From the NCBI GenBank assembly GCA_964019055.1, contig OZ025211.1:8000400-8064399 (forward strand): a DNA stretch of 64,000 nucleotides. The letters are read 5' to 3'. Position 1 is the stretch's first letter. Every line of letters begins with the position of its first letter. This document shows positions 1 to 15,000 of the stretch, one piece after another. The notes beneath the pieces are model-generated. The model saw only the letters and a list, made by a program, of their open reading frames with translations. It ran no database searches and was not told the DNA's origin. Made by a program: the position numbers and the translations under genes. Source of the stretch: Anthopleura xanthogrammica. Taxonomy: Eukaryota > Cnidaria > Anthozoa > Actiniaria > Actiniidae.

Positions 1-3000
1 TATTTGCGAATAATGTAAAACAAATCTTTTTTGCTCATTTTTGAGCAAAAAGCATGGACTATAGCCCATGGTTTTGATGGATTTTGGACCATTTTCACAC
101 CTTTTCAAATATTATTCTTTATTTATCAAGGATGAAAAATAGGTCATTTTTGAGCGAAGAGCATGGACTATAGCCCATGGTTTTGATAGATTCCGGACCA
201 TTTTTACACCTTTTTTGAAATACTATTCTTTATTGACGAATATCGAAAATAGGTTATTTCTGGTCATTTTTGAGCGAAAGGAATGGACTATAGCCCATGG
301 TTTTGATGGATTTTGGACCATTTTCACACCTTTTCAAATATTATTCATTATTTATAAAGGATGAAAAATAGGTCATTTTTGAGCAAAAAGCATGGACTAT
401 AGCCCATGGTTTTGATGGATTTTGGACCATTTTCACACCTTTTCAAATATTATTCATTATTTAGAAAGGATGAAAAATAGGTCATTTTCGAGCAAAAAGC
501 ATGGACTATAGCCCATAGTTTTGATGGATTTTGGACCATTTTCACACCTTTTCAAATATTATTCTTTATTTATAAAGCATGAAAAATAGGTCATTTTCGA
601 GGAAAAAGCATGGACTATAACCCATGCTTTTGTTCGATTTTGGACCATTTTTGCACCCTTTCAAATTTTATTCTTTATTTGCGAATAATGTAAAATAAAT
701 CTTTTTTGCTCATTTTTGAGCAAAAAGCATGGACTATAGCCCAATGGTTTTGATGGATTTTGGACCATTTTCACACCTTTTCAAATATTATTCATTATTT
801 ATAAAGGATGAAAAATAGGTCATTTTAGAGGAAAAAGCATGGACTATAGCCCATGGTTTTGATGGATTTTGGACCATTTTCACACCTTTTCAAATATTAT
901 TCTTTATTGACGAATAAAGTAAAATAGGTCTTTTTTGGTCATTTTAGAGCAAAGAGCATGGACTATAGCCCATGGTTTTGATGGATTTTGAACCATTTTC
1001 ACACCTTTTCAAATATTATTCATTATTTATAAAGCATGAAAAATAGGTCATTTTCGAGGAAAAAGCATGGACTATAACCCATGCTTTTGTTCGATTTTGG
1101 ACCATTTTTGCACCCTTTCAAATTTTATTCTTTATTTGCGAATAATGTAAAACAAATCTTTTTTGCTCATTTTTAAGCAAAAAGCATGGACTATAGCCCA
1201 TGGTTTGGATGGATTTTGGACCATTTTCACACCTTTTCAAATATTATTCTTTATTGACAAATAAAGTAAAATAGTTCTTTTTTGGTCATTTTCGAGCAAA
1301 AAGCATGGACTATAGCCCATGGTTTTGATTGATTTTGGACCATTTTCACACCTTTTCAAATATTATTTTTTATTGACGAATAAAGTAAAATAGGTCTTTT
1401 TTGGTCATTTTAGAGCAAAAAGCATGGACTATAGCCCATGGTTTTGATGGAGTTTGGACCATTTTCACACCTTTAAAAAAATATTCATTATTAATGAAGA
1501 ATTCAAAATAGGTCATTTTTGGTCATTTTTGAGCAAAAAGCATGGACTATAGCCCATGGTTTTGATGGATTTTGGATCATTTTCACACCTTTTCAAATAT
1601 TATTCATTATTTATAAAGGATGAAAAATAGGTCATTTTTCAGCGAAAAGCATGGACTATAGCCCATGGTTTTGATGGATTTTGAACCATTTTCACAACAT
1701 TTCAAATATTATTCATTATTTATAAAGCATGAAAAATAGGTCATTTTCGAGGAAAAAGCATGGACTATAACCCATGCTTTTGTTCGATTTTGGACCATTT
1801 TTGCACCCTTTCAAATTTTATTCTTTATTTCCGAATAATGTAAAACAAATCTTTTTTGCTCATTTTTGAGCAAAAAGCATGGACTATAGCCCATGGTTTT
1901 GATGGATTTTGGACCATTTTCACACCTTTTCAAATATTATTCTTTATTGACAAATAAAGTAAAATAGTTCTTTTTTGGTCATTTTCGAGCAAAAAGCATG
2001 GACTATAGCCCATGGTTTTGATGGATTTTGGACCATTTTCACACCTTTTCAAATATTATTCTTTATTGACGAATAAAGTAAAATAGGTCTTTTTTGGTCA
2101 TTTTAGAGCAAAGAGCATGGACTATAGCCCATGGTTTTGATGGATTTTGAACCATTTTCACACCTTTTCAAATATTATTCATTATTTATAAAAGCATGAA
2201 AAATAGGTCATTTTCGAGGAAAAAGCATGGACTATAACCCATGCTTTTGTTCGATTTTGGACCATTTTTGCACCCTTTCAAATTTTATTCTTTATTTGCG
2301 AATAATGTAAAACAAATCTTTTTTGCTCATTTTTAAGCAAAAAGCATGGACTATAGCCCATGGTTTGGATGGATTTTGGACCATTTTCACACCTTTTCAA
2401 ATATTATTCTTTATTGACAAATAAAGTAAAATAGTTCTTTTTTGGTCATTTTCGAGCAAAAAGCATGGACTATAGCCCATGGTTTTGATTGATTTTGGAC
2501 CATTTTCACACCTTTTCAAATATTATTTTTTATTGACGAATAAAGTAAAATAGGTCTTTTTTGGTCATTTTAGAGCAAAAAGCATGGACTATAGCCCATG
2601 GTTTTGATGGAGTTTGGACCATTTTCACACCTTTAAAAAAATATTCAATATTAATGAAGAATTCAAAATAGGTCATTTTTGGTCATTTTTGAGCAAAAAG
2701 CATGGACTATAGCCCATGGTTTTGATGGATTTTGGATCATTTTCACACCTTTTCAAATATTATTCATTATTTATAAAGGATGAAAAATAGGTCATTTTTC
2801 AGCGAAAAGCATGGACTATAGCCCATGGTTTTGATGGATTTTGTACCATTTTCACACCTTTTCAAATATTATTCATTATTTATAAAGGATGAAAAATAGG
2901 TCATTTTCGAGGAAAAAGCATGGACTATAGCCCATGGTTTTGATGGATTTTGGACCATTTTCACACCTTTTCAAATATTATTCTTTATTGACGAATAAAG

Positions 3001-6000
3001 TAAAATAAGTCTTTTTTGGTCATTTTAGAGCAAAGAGCATGGACTATAGCCCATGGTTTTGATGGATTTTGGACCATTTTTACACCTTTTTTGAAATACT
3101 ATTCTTTATTGACGAATATCGAAAATAGGTTATTTTTGGTCATTTTTGAGCGAAATGAATGGACTATAGCCCATGGTTTTGATGGATTTTGGACCATTTT
3201 CACACCTTTTCAAATATTATTCATTATTTATAAAGGATGAAAAATAGGTCTTTTTTGAGCAAAAAGCATGGACTATAGCCCATGGTTTTGATGGATTTTG
3301 GACCATTTTCACACTTTTTCAAATATTATTCTTTATTGACGAATAAAGTAAAATAGGTCTTTTTTGGTCATTTTTGAGCAAAAAGCATGGACTATAGCCC
3401 ATGGTTTTGATGGAGTTTGGACCAGTTTCACACCTTTTCAAATATTATTCATTATTTATAAAGGATGAAAAATAGGTCATTTTAGAGGAAAAAGCATGGA
3501 CTATAGCCCATGGTTTTGATGGATTTTGGACCATTTTCACACCTTTTCAAATATTATTCATTATTTATAAAGGATGAAAAATAGGTCATTTTAGAGCAAA
3601 AAGCATGGACTATAGCCCATGGTTTTGATGGATTTTGGACCATTTTCACACCTTTTCAAATATTATTCTTTATTGACGAATAAAGTAAAATAGGTCTTTT
3701 TTGGTCATTTTAGAGCAAAGAGCATGGACTATAGCCCATGGTTTTGATGGATTTTGAACCATTTTCACACCATTTCAAATATTATTCATTATTTATAAAG
3801 CATGAAAAATAGGTCATTTTCGAGGAAAAAGCATGGACTATAACCCATGCTTTTGTTCGATTTTGGACCATTTTTGCACCCTTTCAAATTTTATTCTTTA
3901 TTTCCGAATAATGTAAAACAAATCTTTTTTGCTCATTTTTGAGCAAAAAGCATGGACTATAGCCCATGGTTTTGATGGATTTTGGACCATTTTCACACCT
4001 TTTCAAATATTATTCTTTATTGACAAATAAAGTAAAATAGTTCTTTTTTGGTCATTTTCGAGCAAAAAGCATGGACTATAGCCCATGGTTTTGATGGATT
4101 TTGGACCATTTTCACACCTTTTCAAATATTATTCTTTATTGACGAATAAAGTAAAAATGGTCTTTTTTGGTCATTTTAGAGCAAAAAGCATGGACTATAG
4201 CCCATGGTTTTGATTGAGTTTGGACCATTTTCACACCTTTAAAAAAATATTCATTATTAATGAAGAATGCAAAATAGGTCATTTTTGGTCATTTTAGAGC
4301 AAAAAGCATGGACTATAGCCCATGGTTTTGATGGATTTTGGACCATTTTCACACCTTTTCAAATATTATTCATTATTTATAAAGGATGAAAAATAGGTCA
4401 TTTTTCAGCGAAAAGCATGGACTATAGCCCATGGTTTTGATGGATTTTGGACCATTTTCACACCTTTTCAAATATTATTCATTATTTATAAAGCATGAAA
4501 AATAGGTCATTTTCGAGGAAAAAGCATGGACTATAGCCCATGGTTTTGATGGATTTTGGACCATTTTCACACCTTTTCAAATATTATTCTTTATTGACGA
4601 ATAAAGTAAAATAGGTCTTTTTTGGTCATTTTAGAGCAAAGAGCATGGACTATAGCCCATGGTTTTGATGGATTTTGGACCATTTTCACACCTTTTCAAA
4701 TATTATTCATTATTTATAAAGGATGAAAAATAGGTCATTTTCGAGGAAAAAGCATGGACTATAGCCCATGGTTTTGATGGATTTTGGACCATTTTCACAC
4801 CTTTTCAAATATTATTCTTTATTGACGAATAAAGTAAAATAGGTCTTTTTTGGTCATTTTAGAGCAAAAAGCATGGACTATAGCCCATGGTTTTGATGGA
4901 GTTTGGACCATTTTCACACCTTTAAAAAAATATTTATTATTAATGAAAAATGCAAAATAGGTCATTTTTGGTCATTTTTGAGCAAAAAGCATGGACTATG
5001 GCCCATGGTTGTGATGGATTTTGGATCATTTTCACACCTTTTCAAATATTATTCATTATTTATAAAGGATGAAAAATAGGTCATTTTAGAGCAAAAAGCA
5101 TGGACTATAGCCCATGGTTTTGATGGAGTTTGGACCATTTTCACACCTGTTCAAATATTATTCATTATTTATAAAGGATGAAAAATAGGTCATTTTAGAG
5201 CAAAAAGCATGGACTATAGCCCATGGTTTTGATGGATTTTGGACCATTTTTACACCTTTTTTGAAATACTATTCTTTATTGACGAATATCGAAAATAGGT
5301 TATTTTTGGTCATTTTTGAGCGAAATGAATGGACTATAGCCCATGGTTTTGATGGAGTTTGGACCATTTTCACACCTTTTCAAATATTATTCATTATTTA
5401 TAAAGGATGAAAAATAGGTCATTTTAGAGCAAAAAGCATGGACTATAGCCCATTGTTTTGATGGAGTTTGGACCATTTTCACACCTTTTCAAAAAATATT
5501 CATTATTTATGAAGGATGGAAAATAAGTCATTTTTGGTCAGTTTAGAGCAAAAAGCAAGAAATATAGCCCAATGGTTTTGATGGATTTTGGACCATTTTC
5601 ACACCTTTTCAAATATTATTCTTTATTGACGAATAAAGTAAAATAGGTCTTTTTTGGTCATTTTAGAGCAAAAAGCATGGACTATAGCCCATGGTTTTGA
5701 TGGAGTTTGGACCATTTTCACACCTTTAAAAAAATATTCATTATTAATGAAGAATGCAAAATAGGTCATTTTTGGTCATTTTTGAGCAAAAAGCATGGAC
5801 TATGGCCAAGGGTTGTGATGGATTTTGGATCATTTTCACACCTTTTCAAATATTATTCATTATTTATAAAGGATGAAAAATAGGTCATTTTAGAGGAAAA
5901 AGCATGGACTATAACCCATGCTTTTGTTCGATTTTGGACCATTTTTGCACCCTTTCAAATATTATTCTTTATTTGCGAATAAAGTAAAATAGGTCTTTTT

Positions 6001-9000
6001 TGGTCATTTTTGAGCAAAAAGCATGGACTATAGCCCATGGTTTTGATGGATTTTGGACCATTTTCACACCTTTTCAAATATTATTCATTATTTATAAAGG
6101 ATGAAAAATAGGTAATTTTCGGGCACAAACCATATTATATAGCCCATGGTTTTGATGGATTTTGGACCATTTTCACACCTTTTCAAATATTATTCTTTAT
6201 TGACGAATAAAGTAAAATAGGTCTTTTTTGGTCATTTTTGAGCAAAAAGCATGGACTATAGCCCATGGTTTTGATGGATTTTGGACCATTTTCACACCTT
6301 TTCAAATATTATTCTTTATTGACGAATAAAGTAAAATAGGTCTTTTTTGGTCAATTTAGATCAAAGAGCATGGACAATAGCCCATGGTTTTGATGGATTT
6401 TGGACCATTTTCACACCTTTTCAAATATTATTCTTTATTGACGAATATTGAAAATAGGTTATTTTTGGTTATTTTTGAGCGAAATGAATGGACTATAGCC
6501 CATGGTTTTGATGGATTTTGGACCATTTTCACACCTTTTCAAATATTATTCTTTATTGACGAATAAAGTAAAATAGGTCTTTTTTGGTCATTTTAGAGCA
6601 AAGAGCATGGACTATAGCCCATGGTTTTGATGGATTTTGGACCATTTTTACACCTTTAAAAAAATATTCATTATTTATAAAGGATGAAAAATAGGTCATT
6701 TTTGAGCGAAAAGCATGGACTATAGCCCATGGTTTTGATGGATTTTGGACCATTTTCACACCTTTTCAAATACTATTCTTTATTGACGAATATTGAAAAT
6801 AGGTTATTTTTGGTCATTTTTGAGGGAAATGAATGGACTATAGCCCATGGTTTTGATGGATTTTGAACCATTTTCACACCTTTTCAAATATTATTCATTA
6901 TTTATAAAGGATGAAAAATAGGTCATTTTTGAGCGAAAAGCATGGACTATAGCCCATGGTTTTGATGGATTTTGGACCATTTTCACACCTTTTCAAATAC
7001 TATTCTTTATTGACGAATATTGAAAATAGGTTATTTTTGGTCATTTTTGAGCGAAATGAATGGACTATAGCCCATGGTTTTGATGGATTTTGGACCATTT
7101 TCACACCTTTTCAAATATTATTTTTATTGACAAATAAAGTAAAATAGGTCTTTTTTGGTCATTTTTGAGCAAAAAGCATGGACTATAGCCCATGGTTTTG
7201 ATGGAGTTTGGACCATTTTCACACCTTTTAAAAAAATATTCATTATTTATGAAGAATGCAAAATAGGTCATTTTTGGTCATTTTTGAGCAAAAAGCATGG
7301 ACTATAGCCCATGGTTTTGATGGATTTTGGATCATTTTCACACCTTTTCAAATATTATTCTTTATTGACGAATAAAGTAAAATAGGTCTTTTTTGGTCAT
7401 TTTAGAGCAAAGAGCATGGACTATAGCCCATGGTTTTGATGGATTTTGGACCATTTTCACACCTTTTCAAATATTATTCATTATTTATAAAGCATGAAAA
7501 ATAGGTCATTTTTGAGGAAAAAGCATGGACTATAACCCATTCTTTTGTTCGATTTTGGACCATTTTTGCACCCTTTCAAATTTTATTCTTTATTTGCGAA
7601 TAATGTAAAATATATCTTTTTTGCTCAGTTTTGAGCAAAAAGCATGGACTATAGCTCATGCTTTTGATGGATTTTGGACCATTTTCACACCTTTTCAAAT
7701 ATTATTCATTATTTATAAAGGATGAAAAATAGGTAATTTTCGGGCACAAACCATATTATATAGCCCATGGTTTTGATGGATTTTGGACCATTTTCACACC
7801 TTTTCAAATATTATTCTTTATTGACGAATAAAGTAAAATAGGTCTTTTTTGGTCATTTTTGAGCAAAAAGCATGGACTATAGCCCATGGTTTTGATGGAT
7901 TTTGGACCATTTTCACACCTTTTCAAATATTATTCTTTATTGACGAATAAAGTAAAATAGGTCTTTTTTGGTCAATTTAGAGCAAAGAGCATGGACAATA
8001 GCCCATGGTTTTGATGGATTTTGGACCATTTTCACACCTTTTCAAATATTATTCTTTATTGACGAATATTGAAAATAGGTTATTTTTGGTTATTTTTGAG
8101 CGAAATGAATGGACTATAGCCCATGGTTTTGATGGATTTTGGACCATTTTCACACCTTTTCAAATATTATTCTTTATTGACGAATAAAGTAAAATAGGTC
8201 TTTTTTGGTCATTTTAGAGCAAAGAGCATGGACTATAGCCCATGGTTTTGATGGATTTTGGACCATTTTTACACCTTTAAAAAAATATTCATTATTTATA
8301 AAGGATGAAAAATAGGTCATTTTTGAGCGAAAAGCATGGACTATAGCTCATGCTTTTGATGGATTTTGGACCATTTTCACACCTTTTCAAATATTATTCT
8401 TTATTGACGAATAAAGTAAAATAGGTCTTTTTTGGTCATTTTAGAGCAAAGAGCATGGACTATAGCCCATGGTTTTGATGGATTTTGGACCATTTTTACA
8501 CCTTTAAAAAAATATTCATTATTTATAAAGGATGAAAAATAGGTCATTTTTGAGCGAAAAGCATGGACTATAGCTCATGCTTTTGATGGATTTTGGACCA
8601 TTTTTACACCTTTTCAAATATTATTCATTATTTATAAAGGATGAAAAATAGGTCATTTTTGAGCGAAAAGCATGGACTATAGCCCATGGTTTTGATGGAT
8701 TTTGGACCATTTTCACACCTTTTCAAATACTATTCTTTATTGACGAATATCGAAAGTAGGTTATTTTTCGTCATTTTTGAGCGAAATAAATGGACTATAG
8801 CCCATGGTTTTGATGGATTTTGGACCATTTTCACACCTTTTCAAATATTATTCTTTATTGACGAATAAAGTAAAATAGGTCTTTTTTGGTCATTTTAGAG
8901 CAAAGAGCATGGACTATAGCCCATGGTTTTGATGGATTTTGGACCATTTTCACACCTTTTCAAATATTATTCATTATTTATAAAGCATGAAAAATAGGTC

Positions 9001-12000
9001 ATTTTCGAGGAAAAAGCATGGACTATAACCCATGCTTTTGTTCGATTTTGGACCATTTTTGCACCGTTTCAAATATTATTCTTTATTTGCGAATAAAGTA
9101 AAATAGGTCTTTTTTGGTCATTTTTGAGCAAAAAGCATGGACTATAGCCCATGGTTTTGATGGATTTTGGACCATTTTCACACCTTTTCAAATATTATTC
9201 ATTATTGATAAAGGATGAAAAATAGGTCATTTTAGAGGAAAAAGCATGGACTATAGCCCATGGTTTTGATGGATTTTGGACCATTTTCACACCTTTTCAA
9301 ATATTATTCTTTATTGACGAATAAAGTAAAATAGGTCTTTTTTGGTCATTTAAGAGCAAAGAGCATGGACTATAGCCCATGGTTTTGATGGATTTTAGAC
9401 TATTTTCACACCTTTTCAAATATTATTCATTATTTATAAAGGATGAAAAATAGGTCATTTTTGAGCGAAAAGCATGAACTATAGCCCATGGTTTTGATGG
9501 ATTTTGGACCATTTTTACACCTTTTCAAATATTATTCATTATTTATAAAGGATGAAAAATAGGTCATTTTTGAGCGAAAAGCATGGACTATAGCCCATGG
9601 TTTTGATGGATTTTGGACCATTTTCACACCTTTTCAAATACTATTCTTTATTGACGAATATCGAAAGTAGGTTATTTTTCGTCATTTTTGAGCGAAATAA
9701 ATGGACTATAGCCCATGGTTTTGATGGATTTTGGACCATTTTCACACCTTTTCAAATATTATTCTTTATTGACGAATAAAGTAAAATAGGTCTTTTTTGG
9801 TCATTTTAGAGCAAAGAGCATGGACTATAGCCCATGGTTTTGATGGATTTTGGACCATTTTCACACCTTTTCAAATATTATTCATTATTTATAAAGGATG
9901 AAAAATAGGTCATTTTCGAGGAAAAAGCATGGACTATAACCCATGCTTTTGTTCGATTTTGGACCATTTTTGCACCGTTTCAAATATTATTCTTTATTTG
10001 CGAATAAAGTAAAATAGGTCTTTTTTGGTCATTTTTGAGCAAAAAGCATGGACTATAGCCCATGGTTTTGATGGATTTTGGACCATTTTCACACCTTTTC
10101 AAATATTATTCATTATTGATAAAGGATGAAAAATAGGTCATTTTAGAGGAAAAAGCATGGACTATAGCCCATGGTTTTGATGGATTTTGGACCATTTTCA
10201 CACCTTTTCAAATATTATTCTTTATTGACGAATAAAGTAAAATAGGTCTTTTTTGGTCATTTAAGAGCAAAGAGCATGGACTATAGCCCATGGTTTTGAT
10301 GGATTTTAGACTATTTTCACACCTTTTCAAATATTATTCATTATTTATAAAGGATGAAAAATAGGTCATTTTTGAGCGAAAAGCATGGACTATAGCCCAT
10401 GGTTTTGATGGATTTTGGACCATTTTCACACCTTTTCAAATACTATTCTTTATTGACGAATATTGAAAATAGGTTATTTTTGGTCATTTTTGAGCGAAAT
10501 GAATGGACTATAGCCCATGGTTTTGATGGATTTTGGACCATTTTCACACCTTTTCAAATATTATTTTTATTGACAAATAAAGTAAAATAGGTCTTTTTTG
10601 GTCATTTTTGAGCAAAAAGCATGGACTATAGCCCATGGTTTTGATGGAGTTTGGACCATTTTCACACCTTTTCAAAAAATATTCATTATTTATGAAGGAT
10701 GCAAAATAGGTCATTTTTGGTCATTTTAGAGCAAAATGCATGGACTATAGCCCATGGTTTTGATGGATTTTGGACCATTTTCACACCTTTTCAAATATTA
10801 TTCTTTATTGACGAATAAAGTAAAATAGGTCTTTTTTGTTTATTTAAGAGCAAAGAGCATGGACTATAGCCCATGGTTTTGATGGATTTTAGACCATTTT
10901 CACACCTTTTCAAATATTATTCATTATTTATAAAGGATGAAAAATAGGTCATTTTCGAGGAAAAAGCATGGACTATAACCCATGCTTTTGTTCGATTTTG
11001 GACCATTTTTGCAACCTTTCAAATTTTATTCTTTATTTCCGAATAAAGTAAAATAGGTCTTTTTTGGTCATTTTTGAGCAAAAAGCATGGACTATAGCCC
11101 ATGGTTTTGATGGATTTTGGACCATTTTCACACCTTTTCAAATATTATTCATTATTTATCAAGGATGAAAAATAGGTCATTTTCGAGGAAAAAGCATGGA
11201 CTATAACCCATGCTTTTGTTCGATTTTGGACCATTTTCACACCTTTTCAAAAAATATTCATTATTTATGAAGGATGCAAAATAGGTCATTTTTGGTCATT
11301 TTAGAGCAAAGAGCATGGACTATAGCCCATGGTTTTGATGGATTTTGGACCATTTTCACACCTTTTCAAATATTATTCATTATTTATAAAGGATGAAAAA
11401 TAGGTCATTTTCGAGGAAAAAGCATGGACTATAACCCATGCTTTTGTTCGATTTTGGACCATTTTTGCACCGTTTCAAATATTATTCTTTATTTGCGAAT
11501 AAAGTAAAATAGGTCTTTTTTGGTCATTTTTGAGCAAAAAGCATGGACTATAGCCCATGGTTTTGATGGATTTTGGACCATTTTCACACCTTTTCAAATA
11601 TTATTCATTATTGATAAAGGATGAAAAATAGGTCATTTTAGAGGAAAAAGCATGGACTATAGCCCATGGTTTTGATGGATTTTGGACCATTTTCACACCT
11701 TTTCAAATATTATTCTTTATTGACGAATAAAGTAAAATAGGTCTTTTTTGGTCATTTAAGAGCAAAGAGCATGGACTATAGCCCATGGTTTTGATGGATT
11801 TTAGACTATTTTCACACCTTTTCAAATATTATTCATTATTTATAAAGGATGAAAAATAGGTCATTTTCGAGGAAAAAGCATGGACTATAACCCATGCTTT
11901 TGATGGATTTTGGACCATTTTTGCAACCTTTCAAATTTTATTCTTTATTTCCGAATAAAGTAAAATAGGTCTTTTTTGGTCATTTTTGAGCAAAAAGCAT

Positions 12001-15000
12001 GGACTATAGCCCATGGTTTTGATGGATTTTGGACCATTTTCACACCTTTTCAAATATTATTCATTATTTATCAAGGATGAAAAATAGGTCATTTTCGAGG
12101 AAAAAGCATGGACTATAACCCATGCTTTTGTTCGATTTTGGACCATTTTCACACCTTTTCAAAAAATATTCATTATTTATGAAGGATGCAAAATAGGTCA
12201 TTTTTGGTCATTTTAGAGCAAAATGCATGGACTATAGCCCATGGTTTTGATGGATTTTGGACCATTTTCACACCTTTTCAAATATTATTCTTTATTGACG
12301 AATAAAGTAAAATAGGTCTTTTTTGTTTATTTAAGAGCAAAGAGCATGGACTATAGCCCATGGTTTTGATGGATTTTAGACCATTTTCACACCTTTTCAA
12401 ATATTATTCATTATTTATAAAGGATGAAAAATAGGTCATTTTCGAGGAAAAAGCATGGACTATAACCCATGCTTTTGTTCGATTTTGGACCATTTTTGCA
12501 ACCTTTCAAATTTTATTCTTTATTTCCGAATAAAGTAAAATAGGTCTTTTTTGGTCATTTTTGAGCAAAAAGCATGGACTATAGCCCATGGTTTTGATGG
12601 ATTTTGGACCATTTTCACACCTTTTCAAATATTATTCATTATTTATCAAGGATGAAAAATAGGTCATTTTCGAGGAAAAAGCATGGACTATAACCCATGC
12701 TTTTGTTCGATTTTGGACCATTTTCACACCTTTTCAAAAAATATTCATTATTTATGAAGGATGCAAAATAGGTCATTTTTGGTCATTTTAGAGCAAAATG
12801 CATGGACTATAGCCCATAGTTTTGATGGATTTTGGACCATTTTCACACCTTTTCAAATATTATTCTTTATTGACGAATAAAGTAAAATAGGTCTTTTTTG
12901 GTCATTTTAGAGCAAAGATCATGGACTATAGCCCATGGTTTTGATGGATTTTGGACCATTTTCACACCTTTTCAAATATTATTCATTATTTATAAAGGAT
13001 GAAAAATAGGTCATTTTAGAGGAAAAAGCATGGACTATAGCCCATGGTTTTGATGGATTTTGGACCATTTTCACACCTTTTCAAATATTATTCTTTATTG
13101 ACGAATAAAGTAAAATAGGTCTTTTTTGGTCATTTTAGAGCAAAAAGCATGGACTATAGCCCATGGTTTTGATGGGTTTTGGACCATTTTCACACCTTTT
13201 CAAATATTATTCATTATTTATAAAGGATGAAAAATAGGTCATTTTTGAGCAAAAAGCATGGACTATAACCCATGCTTTTGTTCGATTTTGGACTATTTTT
13301 GCACGCTTTCAAATTTTATTCTTTATTTGCGAATAAAGTAAAATAGGTCTTTTTTGGTCATTTTCGGGCACAAACCATGGACTATAGCCCAAGGTTTTTA
13401 TGGATTTTGGACGATTTTCACACCTTTTCAAAAAACATTCATTATTTATGAAGCATGAAAAATAGGTCATTTTCGAGCAAAAAGCATGGACTATAGCCCA
13501 ATGGTTTTGATGGAGTTTGGACCATTTTCACACCTTTTCAAATATTATTTTTTATTTATGAAGGATGCAAAATAGGTCATTTTTGGTCATTTTCGAGCAA
13601 ATAGCATGGACTATAGCCCATGGTTTTGATGGATTTCGGACCATTTTCACACCTTTTCAAATATTATTCTTTATTGACGAATAAAGTAAAATAGGTCTTT
13701 TTTGGTCATTTTCGAGCAAAAAGCATGGACTATAGCCCATGGTTTTTATGGATTTCGGACCATTTTCACACCATTTCAAATATTATTCGTCGTTTATAAA
13801 GCATGAAAAATAGGTCATTTTCGTGGAAAAAGCATGGACTATAACCCATGCTTTTGTTCGATTTTGGACCATTTTTGCACCCTTCAAAATTTTATTCTTT
13901 ATTTGCGAATAAAGTAAAATAGGTCTTTTTTGGTCATTTTTTAGCAAAAAGCATGGACTATAGCCCATGGTTTTGATGGATTTTGGACCATTTTCACACC
14001 TTTTGAAATATTATTCTTTATTTACGAATAAAGTAAAATAGGTCTTTTTTGGTCATTTTCGGGCACAAACCATGGACTATAGCCCATGGTTTTTATGGAT
14101 TTCGGACCATTTTCACACCTTTTCAAATATTATTTATTATTTATAAAGAATGAAAAATAGGTCATTTTTGGTCATTTTAGAGGAAAGAGCATGGACTATA
14201 GCCCATGGTTTTGAAGGATTTTGGACCATTTTCACACCTTTTCAAATATTATTCACTATTTATGAAGGATCAAAAATAGGTGATTTTTCCTCATTTTTGA
14301 GCAAAAAGCATGGCCTATAGCCCATGGTTTTTTTCGATTTTCGACCATTTTTGCACTCTTTAAAATTTTATTCTTTATTTGCGAATAAAGTAAAATAGGT
14401 CTTTTTTGGTCATTTTTTAGCAAAAAGCATGGACTATAGCCCATGGTTTTGATGGATTTTGGACCATTTTCACACCTTTTGAAATATTATTCTTTATTTA
14501 CGAATAAAGTAAAATAGGTCTTTTTTGGTCATTTTCGGGCACAAACCATGGACTATAGCCCATGGTTTTTATGGATTTCGGACCATTTTCACACCTTTTC
14601 AAATATTATTTATTATTTATAAAGAATGAAAAATAGGTCATTTTTGGTCATTTTAGAGGAAAGAGCATGGACTATAGCCCATGGTTTTGAAGGATTTTGG
14701 ACCATTTTCACACCTTTTCAAATATTATTCATTATTTATGAAGGATCAAAAATAGGTCATTTTTCCTCATTTTTGAGCAAAAAGCATGGCCTATAGCCCA
14801 TGGTTTTTTTCGATTTTCGACCATTTTTGCACTCTTTAAAAAGTTATACTTTAATTATTTACGAATAAAGTAAAATAGGACTTTTTTGGTCATTTTCGAG
14901 CAAAAAGCATGGACTATAGCCCATGGGTTTGTTGGATTTTGGACCATTTTCACACCTTTTCAAATATTATTCTTTATTTACGAAAGAAGTAAAATAGTTT